Of a DNA stretch of 33,999 bases, positions 15,143-24,351 are shown in pieces (within the stretch, counting starts at the first letter, position 1; every line of letters starts with the position of its first letter). Position numbers and translations under genes: made by a program. The notes under the pieces are model-generated. The model ran no database searches. It was not told the DNA's origin and was given only the letters and a program-made list of their open reading frames with translations. The stretch is taken from NCBI GenBank assembly GCA_029261795.1, contig JAJDAP010000036.1, positions 1-33,999 of the forward strand, read 5' to 3'. The stretch is from Deltaproteobacteria bacterium (lineage in GTDB: Bacteria; Myxococcota_A; UBA9160; UBA6930).

Positions 15143-16174
15143 TCAGCCGAGTCTCCCGCCTGCTCGTCGAAACAGTCCCAGGGTCGTTGCATGGAGCAGG
15201 TCGCCGGTGGCTTTCGGCGCCTTTCCGGCGAACGCGCGGGCGTGCGTTCCCTCGAGGATGATGCCGAGCTTGAAGCAGGCCAGCACCTCGTACCAGCGAA
15301 TCGCGGACAGGTCGCGTGTCGATCTCTCCGCATAACGATCCAACAACGCGTCGTGCTGCGGGAAATTCGGCCACGCCGCCGGGCCGACACCCCGCCCCTC
15401 CGCATCAGGAGAGGTGGCGAGCAACCACCCGAGGTCGAGCAGCGGATCGCCCACCGTCGAGAGTTCCCAATCCACCAGGGCCGCGAGGTCCGGCCCATCC
15501 GGCGCGAACATCACGTTGGCGGCGTGGAAATCGCCATGAATGACACCGGCACGGAAGTCCGTGGGGCGATTGTCTTCGAGCCATCTCGAGACGGCATCGA
15601 GCTCCGGAATCTCGGGCCCCGGGTATCCCTCGAGTGCCGAATAGCTCTCCAACTGACTGATCCAGCGCGGAACCTGCCGCTCCAGGTAGCCGTCGGGCTT
15701 GCCGAAACCTTCGAGTCCGATCGCCAGGTAGTCGAGCTCGCCGAGGATCGAGATCGCCTGGGCCATTCGCAGACCCATCTCGTGGCGAATGCCGTCGCTG
15801 CCCTGATGGAGTTCCGGGAGCCCGGTCGAAGGATTGAAGCCCTCGATCGGTTCCATCAGGTAGAAGGCTGCGCCCAGCGTCTCGGTCGTCTCGCAGCCGG
15901 CGATGAAGCCCGGGTGCGGTACCTCTGAACCCGCGACCGCTCGCAGGACGCGCGCTTCGCGGCGCATGGTCTCGTCGCTGTTCTTGCGCTTGTGAGGCGG
16001 CGGACGCCGCAACACGTAGCTGCGGCCGCCGCGGTCGAAGCGAAGCAGGATGTTCTGGGTGCCACCGGCCAGGACCTGGGGGTTCTCGATCGCGCCGCCG
16101 GGAAGCCCTTCCTGGTCCATCCAGGTGCTGAGGCGTTCGAGATCGACGCCTTCGATTTCCGCTGCACCGCCCAT
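15143..16174 (-). CDS. APH/ACAD10-type phosphotransferase family protein
   Basis: The 343-residue protein has a kinase-like fold of the aminoglycoside phosphotransferase superfamily. The N-lobe carries GGTQNILLRFDRGGRSYVLR; VIHGDFHAANVMF is the Brenner-type catalytic loop and ALVDWELSTVGDPLLDLGW the metal-binding DxD-like segment. PPPHKRKNSDETMRREARVL is typical of the ACAD10/ACAD11-like branch, which phosphorylates hydroxyacyl-CoAs or related metabolites rather than antibiotics. No acyl-CoA dehydrogenase lies next to it here. Antibiotic resistance should not be inferred from the family name. ATG 16174 has GAGG some 12-13 nt upstream, a weak match. Confidence 0.85.
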   Translation of the reverse strand: MGGAAEIEGVDLERLSTWMDQEGLPGGAIENPQVLAGGTQNILLRFDRGGRSYVLRRPPPHKRKNSDETMRREARVLRAVAGSEVPHPGFIAGCETTETLGAAFYLMEPIEGFNPSTGLPELHQGSDGIRHEMGLRMAQAISILGELDYLAIGLEGFGKPDGYLERQVPRWISQLESYSALEGYPGPEIPELDAVSRWLEDNRPTDFRAGVIHGDFHAANVMFAPDGPDLAALVDWELSTVGDPLLDLGWLLATSPDAEGRGVGPAAWPNFPQHDALLDRYAERSTRDLSAIRWYEVLACFKLGIILEGTHARAFAGKAPKATGDLLHATTLGLFRRAGGRLG

Positions 16175-16210
16175 GCTGCTGTCGTTTCCTCACTGCGAGT
16201 CGGACAGTGT

Positions 16211-16220
16211 GGCACGTGCC
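16211..16220. promoter_or_regulatory. Perfect palindrome GGCACGTGCC in a divergent promoter region
   Basis: This 10-bp perfect palindrome lies 36 bases upstream of the phosphotransferase start in the 242-base gap shared with the divergent dioxygenase gene. It could be an operator; no regulator for it is encoded next to it. Confidence 0.25.
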
Positions 16221-16416
16221 GGGCATCCTGCGACTCCCTCCCAGCCGCCTCCTGGACGTGCCGTCGGCGCCGATGGATTGGCCGATTCCGCCAAAACGCC
16301 GGCCGCTCAGACCAGGGCCGTTCTGGGCAGGCCGGGTGCATATCGCCGGCGAAGGGGTTACCTCTCCTCGCAGCCCGCCGGTGGCCGCCTGTCGGCCCCG
16401 GGAACGGAGGCAAGAA

Positions 16417-17250
16417 ATGAGTGAACCCCAGGTACGGCCGGTTTCCGACGCGCTCGGTGCCGAGATCGAAGGCGTCGACCTCAACCGGCTGACGGACGCG
16501 CAGTTCGAGCGGATTCGCGCCGCCTACCTCGAGCACGGTGTGATCTTCTTTCATGGACAGGAGCTCTCGCCCGAGCAGCATGAGGCCTTCGCCGAACGCT
16601 GGGGTGAGATCAACGTGAACCGCTTCTTCACGCCGGTCGAGGGCCATCCGCGCATCGCGCTGGTCCTGAAGGAGCCGGAGCATTCGGCGAACATCGGCGG
16701 TGGCTGGCACACGGATCACTCCTACGACGACGCCCCCGCCATGGGGTCGATCCTGATGGCGCGCCAAGTCCCTCCCACCGGAGGTGACACGTTATTCGCC
16801 GGCATGGGCGCCGCCTACGACGCGCTCTCCGATGGCTTCAAGACGACCCTCGAGACCCTGCGGGCGGTTCACTCGAGCCGTCATATCTTCGGGACCGAGT
16901 CGAAGTACGCGGACGCGATGAGCGACCGCTTCGGAAACCAGGAGCAGGCGACCCAGGACGTGGTGCACCCGGTCGTGATTCGCCATCCCGATACCGGCCG
17001 GAAGCTCCTCTACGTCAATCCCGGCTTCACGATCGGGATCGAGGGGTGGGATCCGGAAGAGTCCAAGGCGCTTCTCGGTTTCCTGTACGCCCACGCCATG
17101 AAACCCGAGTTCCACTACCGCTTCACGTGGAAGAAGGGCTCGATCGCGTTCTGGGACAACCGCGCGACCTGGCACTACGCCCTGAACGACTACCCGGGCG
17201 AGCGCCGGCTGATGCATCGCATCACGGTCGAGGGCGTGGCGCTCTCCTAG
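16417..17250 (+). CDS. TauD/TfdA-type Fe(II)/2-oxoglutarate dioxygenase
   Basis: ATG 16417 follows GGAGG by 6 nt, giving 277 residues, the usual family length. The iron ligands are His98 and Asp100 in GGGWHTDHSY and distal His253 in RATWHYALNDY; Arg264 or Arg268 in RRLMHR is placed to bind 2-oxoglutarate. The N-terminus DALGAEIEGVDL is characteristic of TauD relatives. It hydroxylates an unidentified substrate; family members act on sulfonates, aryloxyacetates and other small acids. It converges with the quinoprotein gene, only 7 bases apart. Confidence 0.9.
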   Translation: MSEPQVRPVSDALGAEIEGVDLNRLTDAQFERIRAAYLEHGVIFFHGQELSPEQHEAFAERWGEINVNRFFTPVEGHPRIALVLKEPEHSANIGGGWHTDHSYDDAPAMGSILMARQVPPTGGDTLFAGMGAAYDALSDGFKTTLETLRAVHSSRHIFGTESKYADAMSDRFGNQEQATQDVVHPVVIRHPDTGRKLLYVNPGFTIGIEGWDPEESKALLGFLYAHAMKPEFHYRFTWKKGSIAFWDNRATWHYALNDYPGERRLMHRITVEGVALS

Positions 17251-17257
17251 TCGAGGC

Positions 17258-19207
17258 TCAGTCCGGTAGCGCGAAAGCGACCAGCCCGTCGCCGATTTCC
17301 GTAAGGACGTTTCCGCCGGCTGCCACCACGATGAACTGTTTCGATTCCGGCGTGAGGCGGTAGGACATCGGCGTTGCGTGGGCGCCGTAGGTGAGTCGGG
17401 TCTTCCAGATCACCTCGCCGGTCTCGGTATCGAAGGCCCGGAAGTAGCGATCCGTCGAGGCGCCGATGAAGTGGAGGCCGCCAGCGGTCGAAAGCCCTCC
17501 GCCGAAGTTGGGGACACCGATGTCGCCATACATCGCCCAGATCGGGAACGGCGCCAGGCCCTGCATGCTGCCGAGCGGCACGCGCCAGAGCCGTTCGCCG
17601 GTTGTCAGGTTCACGGCCTGGAGCGTGCCCCAGGGAGGCGGGGTGCAAGGCGAGCCGGACTGGGAGAGGAATGTCCAGCGCTTGTACCCATAGGGTGTGC
17701 CGCGCATGGCGTAGGCCTCGTTCGGGTAGATGATGCTGCGCAGGTCGAGCCGATCGAATTCCTTGCGCGGCACCAGCTGGGTGACCATGGCGAGTTCGGT
17801 CTGATTGAAGATGGCGACCCCGGTCTCCGGGTTGATCGCGAGCCCGCCCCAGTTGGGTCCGCCGCTGCTATGCGGCGTCTGCAGCGAACCCTCCTGGGTC
17901 GGTGGTGTGTAGAAGCCGTCCCAGCGGTACTTGGCGATCTCGCGTTCGCAGATGGCCTTGTCGATCGGCGTGAAGCCCCAGGGTTCGATGACGTCGGGGT
18001 GCAGTGGCGGCGGAATGGTGGGGAATGGTTGGGTCTTCGAGAGGGCTTCGCCATCGACGCCATCCTGCGGGACGGCGCGCTCCTCGACCGGGTGCAGCGG
18101 CTCGCCGGTCTCGCGGTCGAGTACGAAGAGGAAGCCCATCTTGGTGGGCTGGACCACGGCGGCTCGTCCGCCGGCCAGCGTGGGGAGCTGGATCAATTGG
18201 GGCTGAGCGGGCGTATCGAAATCCCAGACGTCGTGGTGCACGGACTGGAAGTGCCAGACGACCTCGCCGGTCTCGGCGTCGAGGGCCACTGTCGAGGACG
18301 AGTAGTGATCGAGGCCGCGGCGGTCGCCGCTGTAGGCGTCGGGCGAGGCGTTGCCGGTGGGGACGAAGACGAGGCCCCGCTCTTCGTCGCCGGAAAGGAC
18401 GGACCAGACGTTCGGGGTACCCCGCGCGTACAGCTCGCCGGCAATGGGATCCTCCTCCCATCCGGGAGGCACCGGGTCCCACGCCCAGACCTGGGCGCCG
18501 CTGCGCACATCGAAGGCACGCACGACGCCGGCCGGCGAGTCCGTGCGCACGTTGTCGGCGACGAGCGCCCCGATCACGGCGATGTCGCCCAACACCAACG
18601 GTGGTGAGGTCGGGTAGTACTCCCAGGAAGGCGCGTCGCTACCCATGCCCTCGCGAAGGGCGACGCGGCCGTCCACGCCGAAGTCGCTGCAAGGCAGGCC
18701 GGTATCGGCATCGAGGGCGATCAACTCCGAATCGCGGGTTCCGTAGAGGATGCGCCGCTGGCAGACCGCGTTCGCGTCGGGCGCGGTCGCTTCCCAGTAG
18801 GCGACGCCACGTCCCGCCAACGGGTAGGGGCCTTCGACCGACCGATCGCGTAGCTCCGGATCGAACATCCAGCGCTCCTCCCCGGTCTCCGGATCGAGCG
18901 CGAAGACGCGCATGAACGGCGTGTTGTAGTAGAGCGTGCCATCGACGACGAGCGGTGTCGCCTGGAACCAGGTCGGTGCATGATCCGCAGCGCCGGGGTG
19001 AAAATCGCCACTCACGTGGGTCCAGGCGATCTCGAGGTGCGCGACGTTCTCGCGGTCGATCTGGGTGAGCGGAGAGAAGTGGGAGCCGCCCTTGGTCCCG
19101 GCAAACTCCCGCCACTCCGCAGTCGGCCCCGCATAGTCGATGGCCGGGGGCAGGGCCCGTGAGCAGGCCAGAAGAAACAGCAGCGGCAGCAAGACAAGCG
19201 TTCGCAC
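17258..19207 (-). CDS. PQQ-dependent dehydrogenase (quinoprotein) lipoprotein
   Basis: GTG 19207, behind GAGG, gives 649 residues beginning with a lipoprotein signal whose lipobox is LLAC (Cys15). The upstream extension of the frame reads through the REPIN-like palindrome and is rejected. The mature part shows beta-propeller repeats: WREFAGTKGGSHFSPLTQI near the N-terminus and several tryptophan-docking segments (LDPETGEERWMFDP, LDAETGEVVWHFQ, FDTETGEVIWKT). This is the glucose dehydrogenase-like branch without a cytochrome c domain. Role: periplasmic oxidation of a sugar or alcohol with PQQ, passing electrons to the quinone pool or a cytochrome. PQQ synthesis genes are not in the window. Substrate unknown. 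Confidence 0.88.
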   Translation of the reverse strand: MRTLVLLPLLFLLACSRALPPAIDYAGPTAEWREFAGTKGGSHFSPLTQIDRENVAHLEIAWTHVSGDFHPGAADHAPTWFQATPLVVDGTLYYNTPFMRVFALDPETGEERWMFDPELRDRSVEGPYPLAGRGVAYWEATAPDANAVCQRRILYGTRDSELIALDADTGLPCSDFGVDGRVALREGMGSDAPSWEYYPTSPPLVLGDIAVIGALVADNVRTDSPAGVVRAFDVRSGAQVWAWDPVPPGWEEDPIAGELYARGTPNVWSVLSGDEERGLVFVPTGNASPDAYSGDRRGLDHYSSSTVALDAETGEVVWHFQSVHHDVWDFDTPAQPQLIQLPTLAGGRAAVVQPTKMGFLFVLDRETGEPLHPVEERAVPQDGVDGEALSKTQPFPTIPPPLHPDVIEPWGFTPIDKAICEREIAKYRWDGFYTPPTQEGSLQTPHSSGGPNWGGLAINPETGVAIFNQTELAMVTQLVPRKEFDRLDLRSIIYPNEAYAMRGTPYGYKRWTFLSQSGSPCTPPPWGTLQAVNLTTGERLWRVPLGSMQGLAPFPIWAMYGDIGVPNFGGGLSTAGGLHFIGASTDRYFRAFDTETGEVIWKTRLTYGAHATPMSYRLTPESKQFIVVAAGGNVLTEIGDGLVAFALPD

Positions 19208-19269
19208 CGGATCGACCTCGTGAAGGAAGCCGGCAGTGTTGGCTCTCCCCGCCGCTCCCGCAACGGCAA

Positions 19270-19359
19270 GAGCGGGGACGGACTCCTCAAGTTTCAAAGC
19301 TGCAAGTTTCCCCACAGGGAAACTTGCAACTTTGAAACTTGAGGAGTCCGTCCCCGCTC
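19270..19359. repeat. REPIN-like long palindrome, copy 1
   Basis: A 90-base near-perfect palindrome: 30 bp of outer stem (19270-19299 with 19330-19359), one C/A mismatch, 12 bp of inner stem, and a CACA loop (19313-19316). The outer arm starts GAGCGGGGACGGACTCC. The same arm (28 identical bases) opens copy 2 at 33864. It sits between the quinoprotein start and the stop of the wax-ester synthase remnant, beginning 4 bases after that stop on the minus strand. The pairing of two REP-like arms is what RAYT-mobilised REPINs look like, and a RAYT gene lies at 1-561. Confidence 0.85.
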
Positions 19360-19363
19360 CGGG

Positions 19364-19900
19364 CTAGGCTGCGCGGTGGAGGACGCCCTGGGCGGCGGAC
19401 TCCAGCTCTTGGAGCGTGTTCTCGAAGGCGTCTACGATGTGCTGGGGGTCGGCGATCAGTTCGGGATCTACGATGACGCCCACATCGATCTTGTCGCAAT
19501 AGCTGATCACGGTGACGTTCAGGCCCTGGCCGGTCTGGAGGATGGAGAGCGGCATCATCGTCTCGATGCGAGCGCCTGCCAGGTACAGGGGAACCGGCGC
19601 CGAGCGCACGTTCGAGACCACGAAGTTGGCCGGTAGCAGCGCCGTCGGTGCCATCGCCGAACTCTTGACCATCAGCGAGGCCATCGCCGGCGAGATGCAC
19701 TCACCGATGGCTGTCAGCAGATCGAAGCTGCCGTCCTGAACGGCAGAACTCTTGTGGATCGCGTTCAGGCGTTCCACGGGGTCGTCGCGGTCCGTCGCCA
19801 ACGAGACGGCCATGCTGGTGATCTCGTTGCCGAGCCCCTTTTCATCGCCCCGGGGCGAGACCGGGCACATCGCAGGGATCGAGATCCCGGCAAGACATCA
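19364..19900 (-). pseudogene. Wax-ester synthase/DGAT remnant (C-terminal part only)
   Basis: The open frame (MCPVSPRGDEKGLGNEIT onward, about 168 residues) matches the C-terminal half of WS/DGAT acyltransferases: GNEITSMAVSLATDRDDPVERL, ANFVVSNVRSAPVPLYLAGARI and QTGQGLNVTVISYCDKIDVGV. The N-terminal acyltransferase half with HHxxxDG is absent. Just upstream, DVLPGSRSLR in another frame looks like the preceding family sequence, so there is a frameshift near 19878 in addition to truncation. Only about 230 bases separate this from the next gene, too few for the missing half. Most likely a decayed gene; a short expressed fragment cannot be excluded. Confidence 0.72.
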
Positions 19901-20132
19901 GCAATTCGATCGTGAGACTCGCAATCGCAGTCGCCTCCAGGTGCAGGCGCGCTGGAACTCCGAGGTTCGCCAGTGGCGGGCGAGTGCCAGGAACGAGGGC
20001 GCGCTCCTGGCCGGGCCCTAGCGTTCTGCTCGAAGGGGGTCGGCGTTCGGCCCTGGACTCGCTGGAGTCGTTTGCAGGATCCAGGATCTCGAAACAGACT
20101 GTAGGGGCCGGCCTCTGGCATTGGAGAATCGC

Positions 20133-20534
20133 ATGGAACCCGTCGCCATCGTCACCGCGCTGCTCGGCATCGTGTCCATCGTGAGCCGCGGCGGCCTGCT
20201 GTTCGCACCCGAGGCTACGCTCGCGCTCCAACGACGCCTCTTCTCGAACACCGGTCGCACGAGGCTCATGGGTGTTTTTGTGATCGGGCTCGGTGTGGCC
20301 CTGATCGTGACGGCGCACGAGCCGAACCCCGGGCAGGCCAGGTTCTATCTCGAGCTGCTCGGCTGGTTCGTGGCGGTGGCCGGGCTCGGCATCGTGATTG
20401 CGCCTGGCGCCTGGGGGCGGTTCGCGCTGTCGATCCTGGAGGCGTTCGAGGATCCCACCACCCTCCGGGCCATGGGCGCCCTCGGCATCGGTTTTGGCGT
20501 GTTCCTCATCTGGGTCGCCTTCTCCGTCCTGTAG
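20133..20534 (+). CDS. Small membrane protein, four predicted TM segments
   Basis: ATG 20133 follows TGGAG at 6 nt; a TTG 12 bases earlier is in frame but less likely. The 133 residues contain hydrophobic segments near 2-17 (VAIVTALLGIVSIV), 46-62 (LMGVFVIGLGVALIV), 72-92 and 111-131 (GALGIGFGVFLIWVAFSVL). A charged loop RRLFSNTGRTR separates the first two. I do not recognise a named family. The next gene starts 5 bases after its stop, so it is co-transcribed with the methyltransferase. Confidence 0.75.
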   Translation: MEPVAIVTALLGIVSIVSRGGLLFAPEATLALQRRLFSNTGRTRLMGVFVIGLGVALIVTAHEPNPGQARFYLELLGWFVAVAGLGIVIAPGAWGRFALSILEAFEDPTTLRAMGALGIGFGVFLIWVAFSVL

Positions 20535-20539
20535 CTCCA

Positions 20540-21475
20540 ATGAAGACGAAGTATCTGGCGGTCAGCATCCACGACCAGGGCAACGAGCTGGCCGCCGCCG
20601 AATGCCAACGGCTGACCGGAGCCAGACCCGATGAGAACGCGCGCGCGTTTTGCGATTCGATCGACCTGATCCCCCAGGCGGCCTACGTCCGGTATGGCGC
20701 GCGGCGCATCATCGAGACGGAGAGCTTCGAGGCACTCACCGGCTGGTTGCGACGAGTTCGCTTCCGAGCGACGGATTTCCATATCAAGAGCGTTGCCCTG
20801 TCGGGCGAAGGCCAGGCGTCGAGCCGTCGCTTGACCGTGGCGATCGCCGACGCCATCGAGGGCCGGCCGAATCTCGATCATCCACGGCAGCGGTTCCTGC
20901 TGCTCGCTGGCCCTCGAACCTTCTGGTTCGGCGAAATCACCATGGAGGCGACGCGTCGATACCGTGAGCACGATGCCAAGCCTTGCCACGCGACCGGCAC
21001 CTTGGACGCAAGGCTCGCTCGTGGCCTGGTCAATCTGGTCGCTCCCACCGCCGGCTCGCTTCTCAATCCCTGTTGTGGGACCGGTTCGATCCTGTTGGAG
21101 GCCTGCGCGCTCGGTCTCGAGGCGCACGGCGCAGACTGGAGTCCACGGATGACGGGAATGGCCAATCAGAATCTGGCCCACTTCAACTACAGCGCGCCGG
21201 TCGAGCAGATCGATGCGCGCCTCTGGACGCGAAAGGCCGACGCGCTCATCGCGGACCTGCCCTACGGCAGAGGACATCCCTTCGACGAAGCGGCCATCTT
21301 CGAACTGTTGCACAACGCCGCCTCGCTGGCGCCGGTCGCCGTGTTCGTCGCGGGCAAGGACATCTCTGCAGCGCTTCGGAGGGCGGGCTATCGGGAAATC
21401 GAGATCTTCCGAGTGCGAAATTCCGGTGCGTTCAGCCGCTATGTCCACAGCGCCCGGTCTGCCCGCCTGCGGTAG
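20540..21475 (+). CDS. Probable RNA methyltransferase (UPF0020/Trm11-like)
   Basis: The 311-residue protein has a SAM-binding motif NPCCGTGSILLEA (176-188) and the N-methyltransferase motif IV as ADLPYG (238-243), the D-P/L-P-Y class that methylates exocyclic amines. REHDAKPCHATGTLDARLARGLVNL just ahead matches the UPF0020 lead-in used by Trm11/TrmG10-type tRNA guanine-N2 methyltransferases, and residues about 30-130 could be a THUMP-like RNA-binding domain. A DNA adenine methyltransferase is less likely. No good Shine-Dalgarno is seen; the start 5 bases after the previous stop suggests translational coupling. Confidence 0.8.
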   Translation: MKTKYLAVSIHDQGNELAAAECQRLTGARPDENARAFCDSIDLIPQAAYVRYGARRIIETESFEALTGWLRRVRFRATDFHIKSVALSGEGQASSRRLTVAIADAIEGRPNLDHPRQRFLLLAGPRTFWFGEITMEATRRYREHDAKPCHATGTLDARLARGLVNLVAPTAGSLLNPCCGTGSILLEACALGLEAHGADWSPRMTGMANQNLAHFNYSAPVEQIDARLWTRKADALIADLPYGRGHPFDEAAIFELLHNAASLAPVAVFVAGKDISAALRRAGYREIEIFRVRNSGAFSRYVHSARSARLR

Positions 21476-21530
21476 TCGCGCGGCTCGGATGGCCCGCTGC
21501 CCGGAGGCTCGCGATCGACCGCCTCGAAGA

Positions 21531-23306
21531 TCAGCGGATCTTGCGGGAGCCGTCCTCCAGGTTGGCGAAGACGGCCGCATCGAGCGGCTGATAGTGTTCG
21601 CCATCGAGGAGGTAGAGCGGGTCCGAGACCCGTGCCGGGTCGTAACCTTCCCGGCGGTAGTCGACCTTCTGGTGCTTCAAGGTGACCGTGATGCGCATGT
21701 CCTTCTGAAGACGCAGGAAGATCGGTCGTTGATAGGCGGCCAGGTTGGCGCATGCGAAAGCTGCAAAGGCGTCGATCTCGAAATCAGGGCCACAGTTCAC
21801 GCTGGCCATGCCGGCACGCCCGTCGGCCCCCGGGACCTCCACACCGTACACGTTGGTCTCCAGGACACCGGGTGCGCCGTTCAGGATCTCGGCGACCTCG
21901 TTGGTCGAGACGTTCTCGCCCTTCCATCGGTAGGTGTCGCCGACCCGATCGGCGAAGGAGAGCCAGCCGTCCTCGTGGAGGGTCAGCAGGTCGCCGGTGT
22001 TGAAATACTGGTCGCCGCTGGAGAAGACGCCTTCGAGGATCTTCTTCTTCGTCGCTGCTCCATCGGCATAACCATCGAAGGGCGCCGCGGCGTGGATCGG
22101 CGAGACGAGCAGGCCGGTCTCCCCCTCGGAGACGTCGTCGCAATAGCCCGTTTCGTTCCGAATCGGTTCGCCGGTTTCCAGATCGCAGTTCAGGAGCCGT
22201 GCGCCCGCGATCATCCGGCCGACCATTCCTGGGCGGCCCGCCATGTTCACGATCACGCTGTTTCCCTCGGTGGCGCCATAGTACTCGCGGATCAAGGGGA
22301 TTCCGAAACGTTCCTGGAACGCTTCCCAGATGTCCGGGCGTAGGCCGTTGCCACCGGCGATTCGCAAGGCGTGGTCCCGTTCGTGCGGGTGACGGGGTTG
22401 GTTCAGCAGGTAGCGGCATAGCTCCCCGATGTAGACGAAGATGGTCGCGCCGAACCGGTGGACGTCGTCCCAGAATCGCGAGGCCGAGAAGCGGCGGCGC
22501 AGCGCCAAGGTGGCGCCCGTGGTCAGGGTGCCACTCCAGCCGATGTACATCCCCACGCTGTGGTAGAGCGGCGTCGTCAGGTAGACGACGTCCCCGGGTT
22601 CCATCTCGAAGATGCCGCGACCCATGCCGGCACCCGGAGCCAACACCCGCTTGTTCGACAGGATCGCGGCCTTGGGAAGCCCGGTGGTCCCCGAGGTGTA
22701 GATGAAACCGAGCCGATCGTCGGCGCTCGCCAGCGAAAGGTCGGGAATCGGCTCGTCGGACTGCTCCGCCAGACACGCATCGAAGGACAGGAAGTCGCCC
22801 GCATCGCAGCTTCCCGCTTCGCCCTGGATCCACACCTGGTTCCGGAGTGGCACATCGAGTTCCGACAGCACGCCCTCGATCTTCTCGCGGTGCTCCTGCC
22901 CGCCAAGGATCGCAACGGGTTCGGCGATCCGGATCGCATGGGCCAACGCGGTGCCGGTGATGTTCGTGTTGATCAGCGCCCCCGCTGCCCGCAGCCGGTT
23001 CAGGGCGGTAATGGCGAACAGGAATTCCGGCCGGTTGTCCATCACCAGGGCAACGACGTCGCCCCGTTCGATGCCCAGCTCACGGAATGCCCGGGCGGTC
23101 CGGTCGACGGCGCGGTTCACGTCGGACCAGCTGTAGCGCTGCTCTTCGAAGAGCACGGCATCGAGTTCGCCGTGCTGGCGCGCCCGCTCTTCCAGCAAGC
23201 GTCCGAGGTTCCAGCGGGATCCAGGCCGGAGGCGCAGCAAGTGCGGGGCGACACGAGCGATCGCGCGCGCTTCGCTGAGGCGGGTCTGGAGGACCGAGAA
23301 GCTCAC
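21531..23306 (-). CDS. Long/very-long-chain acyl-CoA synthetase (FATP/SLC27-like)
   Basis: The 591-residue protein has the ATP/AMP motif YTSGTTGLPK (203-212), REYYGATEGNSVIVN, the GDLLTLHEDGWLSFADRVGDTYRWKGENVS block and C-terminal LKHQKVDYRREGYDP, diagnostic of the FATP branch. DRTARAFRELGIERGDVVAL is the usual N-terminal domain segment. Function: ATP-dependent activation of long or very-long-chain fatty acids, or bile-acid-like substrates, at the membrane. It is the last gene of a minus-strand operon with the thiolase and YheT-type hydrolase, 44 bases after the latter. It converges on the methyltransferase gene. Confidence 0.9.
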   Translation of the reverse strand: MSFSVLQTRLSEARAIARVAPHLLRLRPGSRWNLGRLLEERARQHGELDAVLFEEQRYSWSDVNRAVDRTARAFRELGIERGDVVALVMDNRPEFLFAITALNRLRAAGALINTNITGTALAHAIRIAEPVAILGGQEHREKIEGVLSELDVPLRNQVWIQGEAGSCDAGDFLSFDACLAEQSDEPIPDLSLASADDRLGFIYTSGTTGLPKAAILSNKRVLAPGAGMGRGIFEMEPGDVVYLTTPLYHSVGMYIGWSGTLTTGATLALRRRFSASRFWDDVHRFGATIFVYIGELCRYLLNQPRHPHERDHALRIAGGNGLRPDIWEAFQERFGIPLIREYYGATEGNSVIVNMAGRPGMVGRMIAGARLLNCDLETGEPIRNETGYCDDVSEGETGLLVSPIHAAAPFDGYADGAATKKKILEGVFSSGDQYFNTGDLLTLHEDGWLSFADRVGDTYRWKGENVSTNEVAEILNGAPGVLETNVYGVEVPGADGRAGMASVNCGPDFEIDAFAAFACANLAAYQRPIFLRLQKDMRITVTLKHQKVDYRREGYDPARVSDPLYLLDGEHYQPLDAAVFANLEDGSRKIR

Positions 23307-23350
23307 CCCGCCACTTTGGCACAGGCCCTGTCACGACCCAACCCGTGCAC

Positions 23351-24331
23351 TCAAACCGTTTCGAGGAACCGGGCGATGCATTGGTCGTGCCAGGGAACGC
23401 GGGTGCCTCGGCCATGGAAGCCGACATGACCGCCGGAGCGCGGGAGTAGCGGCGTCAACGCCGGGTTCGAATTCCAATCGAACGAGGTGTAGGCGTCCGC
23501 TGGAATCCAGGGATCGTTCTGGGCATGGATGATCAGCGCCGGGTTCCGGATTCCAGCGAGGAACTGACGGGCGTGATTCTGGGCGTAGTAGTCATCGGCG
23601 TCGGCGAAGCCGCCGCGCGGTGCCACGATCTGTTCGTCGAACTCCAGGATCGAAGTCAGCCCGGGCAGGATGCCGCGTTCCTCTTCGCTCACGATGGCAC
23701 CCTCCCCCAACGCTTCGCGCTTCATCCCGGCCAGCAGGTAGGCGTGGTAGATCCGATTGCGCGGGTCGAGGAAGCGATAGGAGGCCTGGCGAAGATCGAT
23801 GGGGGCGGAAACCGAGGCCACGCCGCGGAGGCCACCGAACTCCGCCGCGTATTTCAGCAGCATGTTACCGCCTAGCGAGTAACCGATCGCGACCACGCCC
23901 TCCTCCGTCAGGGTCTCGGGTAGCGCTCGGACGAAATCATAGAAGTCGCCGGTTCGTCCCGCGTGGTACTGCTGGGTGCAATGGGCGCGGCTGGGGCCCG
24001 CGCCGCGAAGGTTGAGCAGGACCACGCGGATGCCGCGAGCCAGCAGGTGCCGGGCGCTCACTCTCAGATAGACGCTGTCCTCGCTTCCGCCGAGGCCGTG
24101 CACCAGCACCGCGAGGGGTCGCTTTGCGACGCGATTCTCCTCGCTCGGCTGCAGCACTCGCGCCAACAACCGATCGCAGCTCCCGTCGCTGACCGGGATC
24201 TCGAGTGTTGCGTCGTACTCCGTCGCGCCCGAGCCGTGCGCGGGCCCGCGCACCAGATTGCGAAGCGTCTGGAGATCGGGGCCGAACCACGGGGCACGCG
24301 GAACGAAGAGCGGGTACTCGGGCAGAGACAC
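23351..24331 (-). CDS. Alpha/beta hydrolase, YheT family
   Basis: GTG 24331, 20 bases after the thiolase stop, gives 326 residues; the longer upstream frame is antisense-like sequence inside the thiolase gene. Signatures are LVHGLGGSEDSVYLR (77-90), LLNLRGAGPS, the nucleophile Ser152 in IGYSLGGNMLLKY, and late AQNDPW and GGHVGFHGRG supplying the acid and histidine. This is the YheT-type ester hydrolase family (COG0429-like); the physiological ester is unknown. Its place between a thiolase and a long-chain acyl-CoA synthetase suggests release or turnover of lipid acyl groups. Confidence 0.86.
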   Translation of the reverse strand: MSLPEYPLFVPRAPWFGPDLQTLRNLVRGPAHGSGATEYDATLEIPVSDGSCDRLLARVLQPSEENRVAKRPLAVLVHGLGGSEDSVYLRVSARHLLARGIRVVLLNLRGAGPSRAHCTQQYHAGRTGDFYDFVRALPETLTEEGVVAIGYSLGGNMLLKYAAEFGGLRGVASVSAPIDLRQASYRFLDPRNRIYHAYLLAGMKREALGEGAIVSEEERGILPGLTSILEFDEQIVAPRGGFADADDYYAQNHARQFLAGIRNPALIIHAQNDPWIPADAYTSFDWNSNPALTPLLPRSGGHVGFHGRGTRVPWHDQCIARFLETV

Positions 24332-24351
24332 GGCGGTGGAAGCGGTCCGGG

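Noticed and set aside
15143..16174. Aminoglycoside resistance gene
   Set aside because: The sequence belongs to the ACAD10-like metabolic branch of the phosphotransferase superfamily; there is no resistance context.
19870..19900. Possible fourth selenoprotein: C-TGA-C just upstream of the WS/DGAT fragment
   Set aside because: The residues upstream of that TGA do not resemble WS/DGAT, while another frame does; this is a frameshifted remnant, not recoding.
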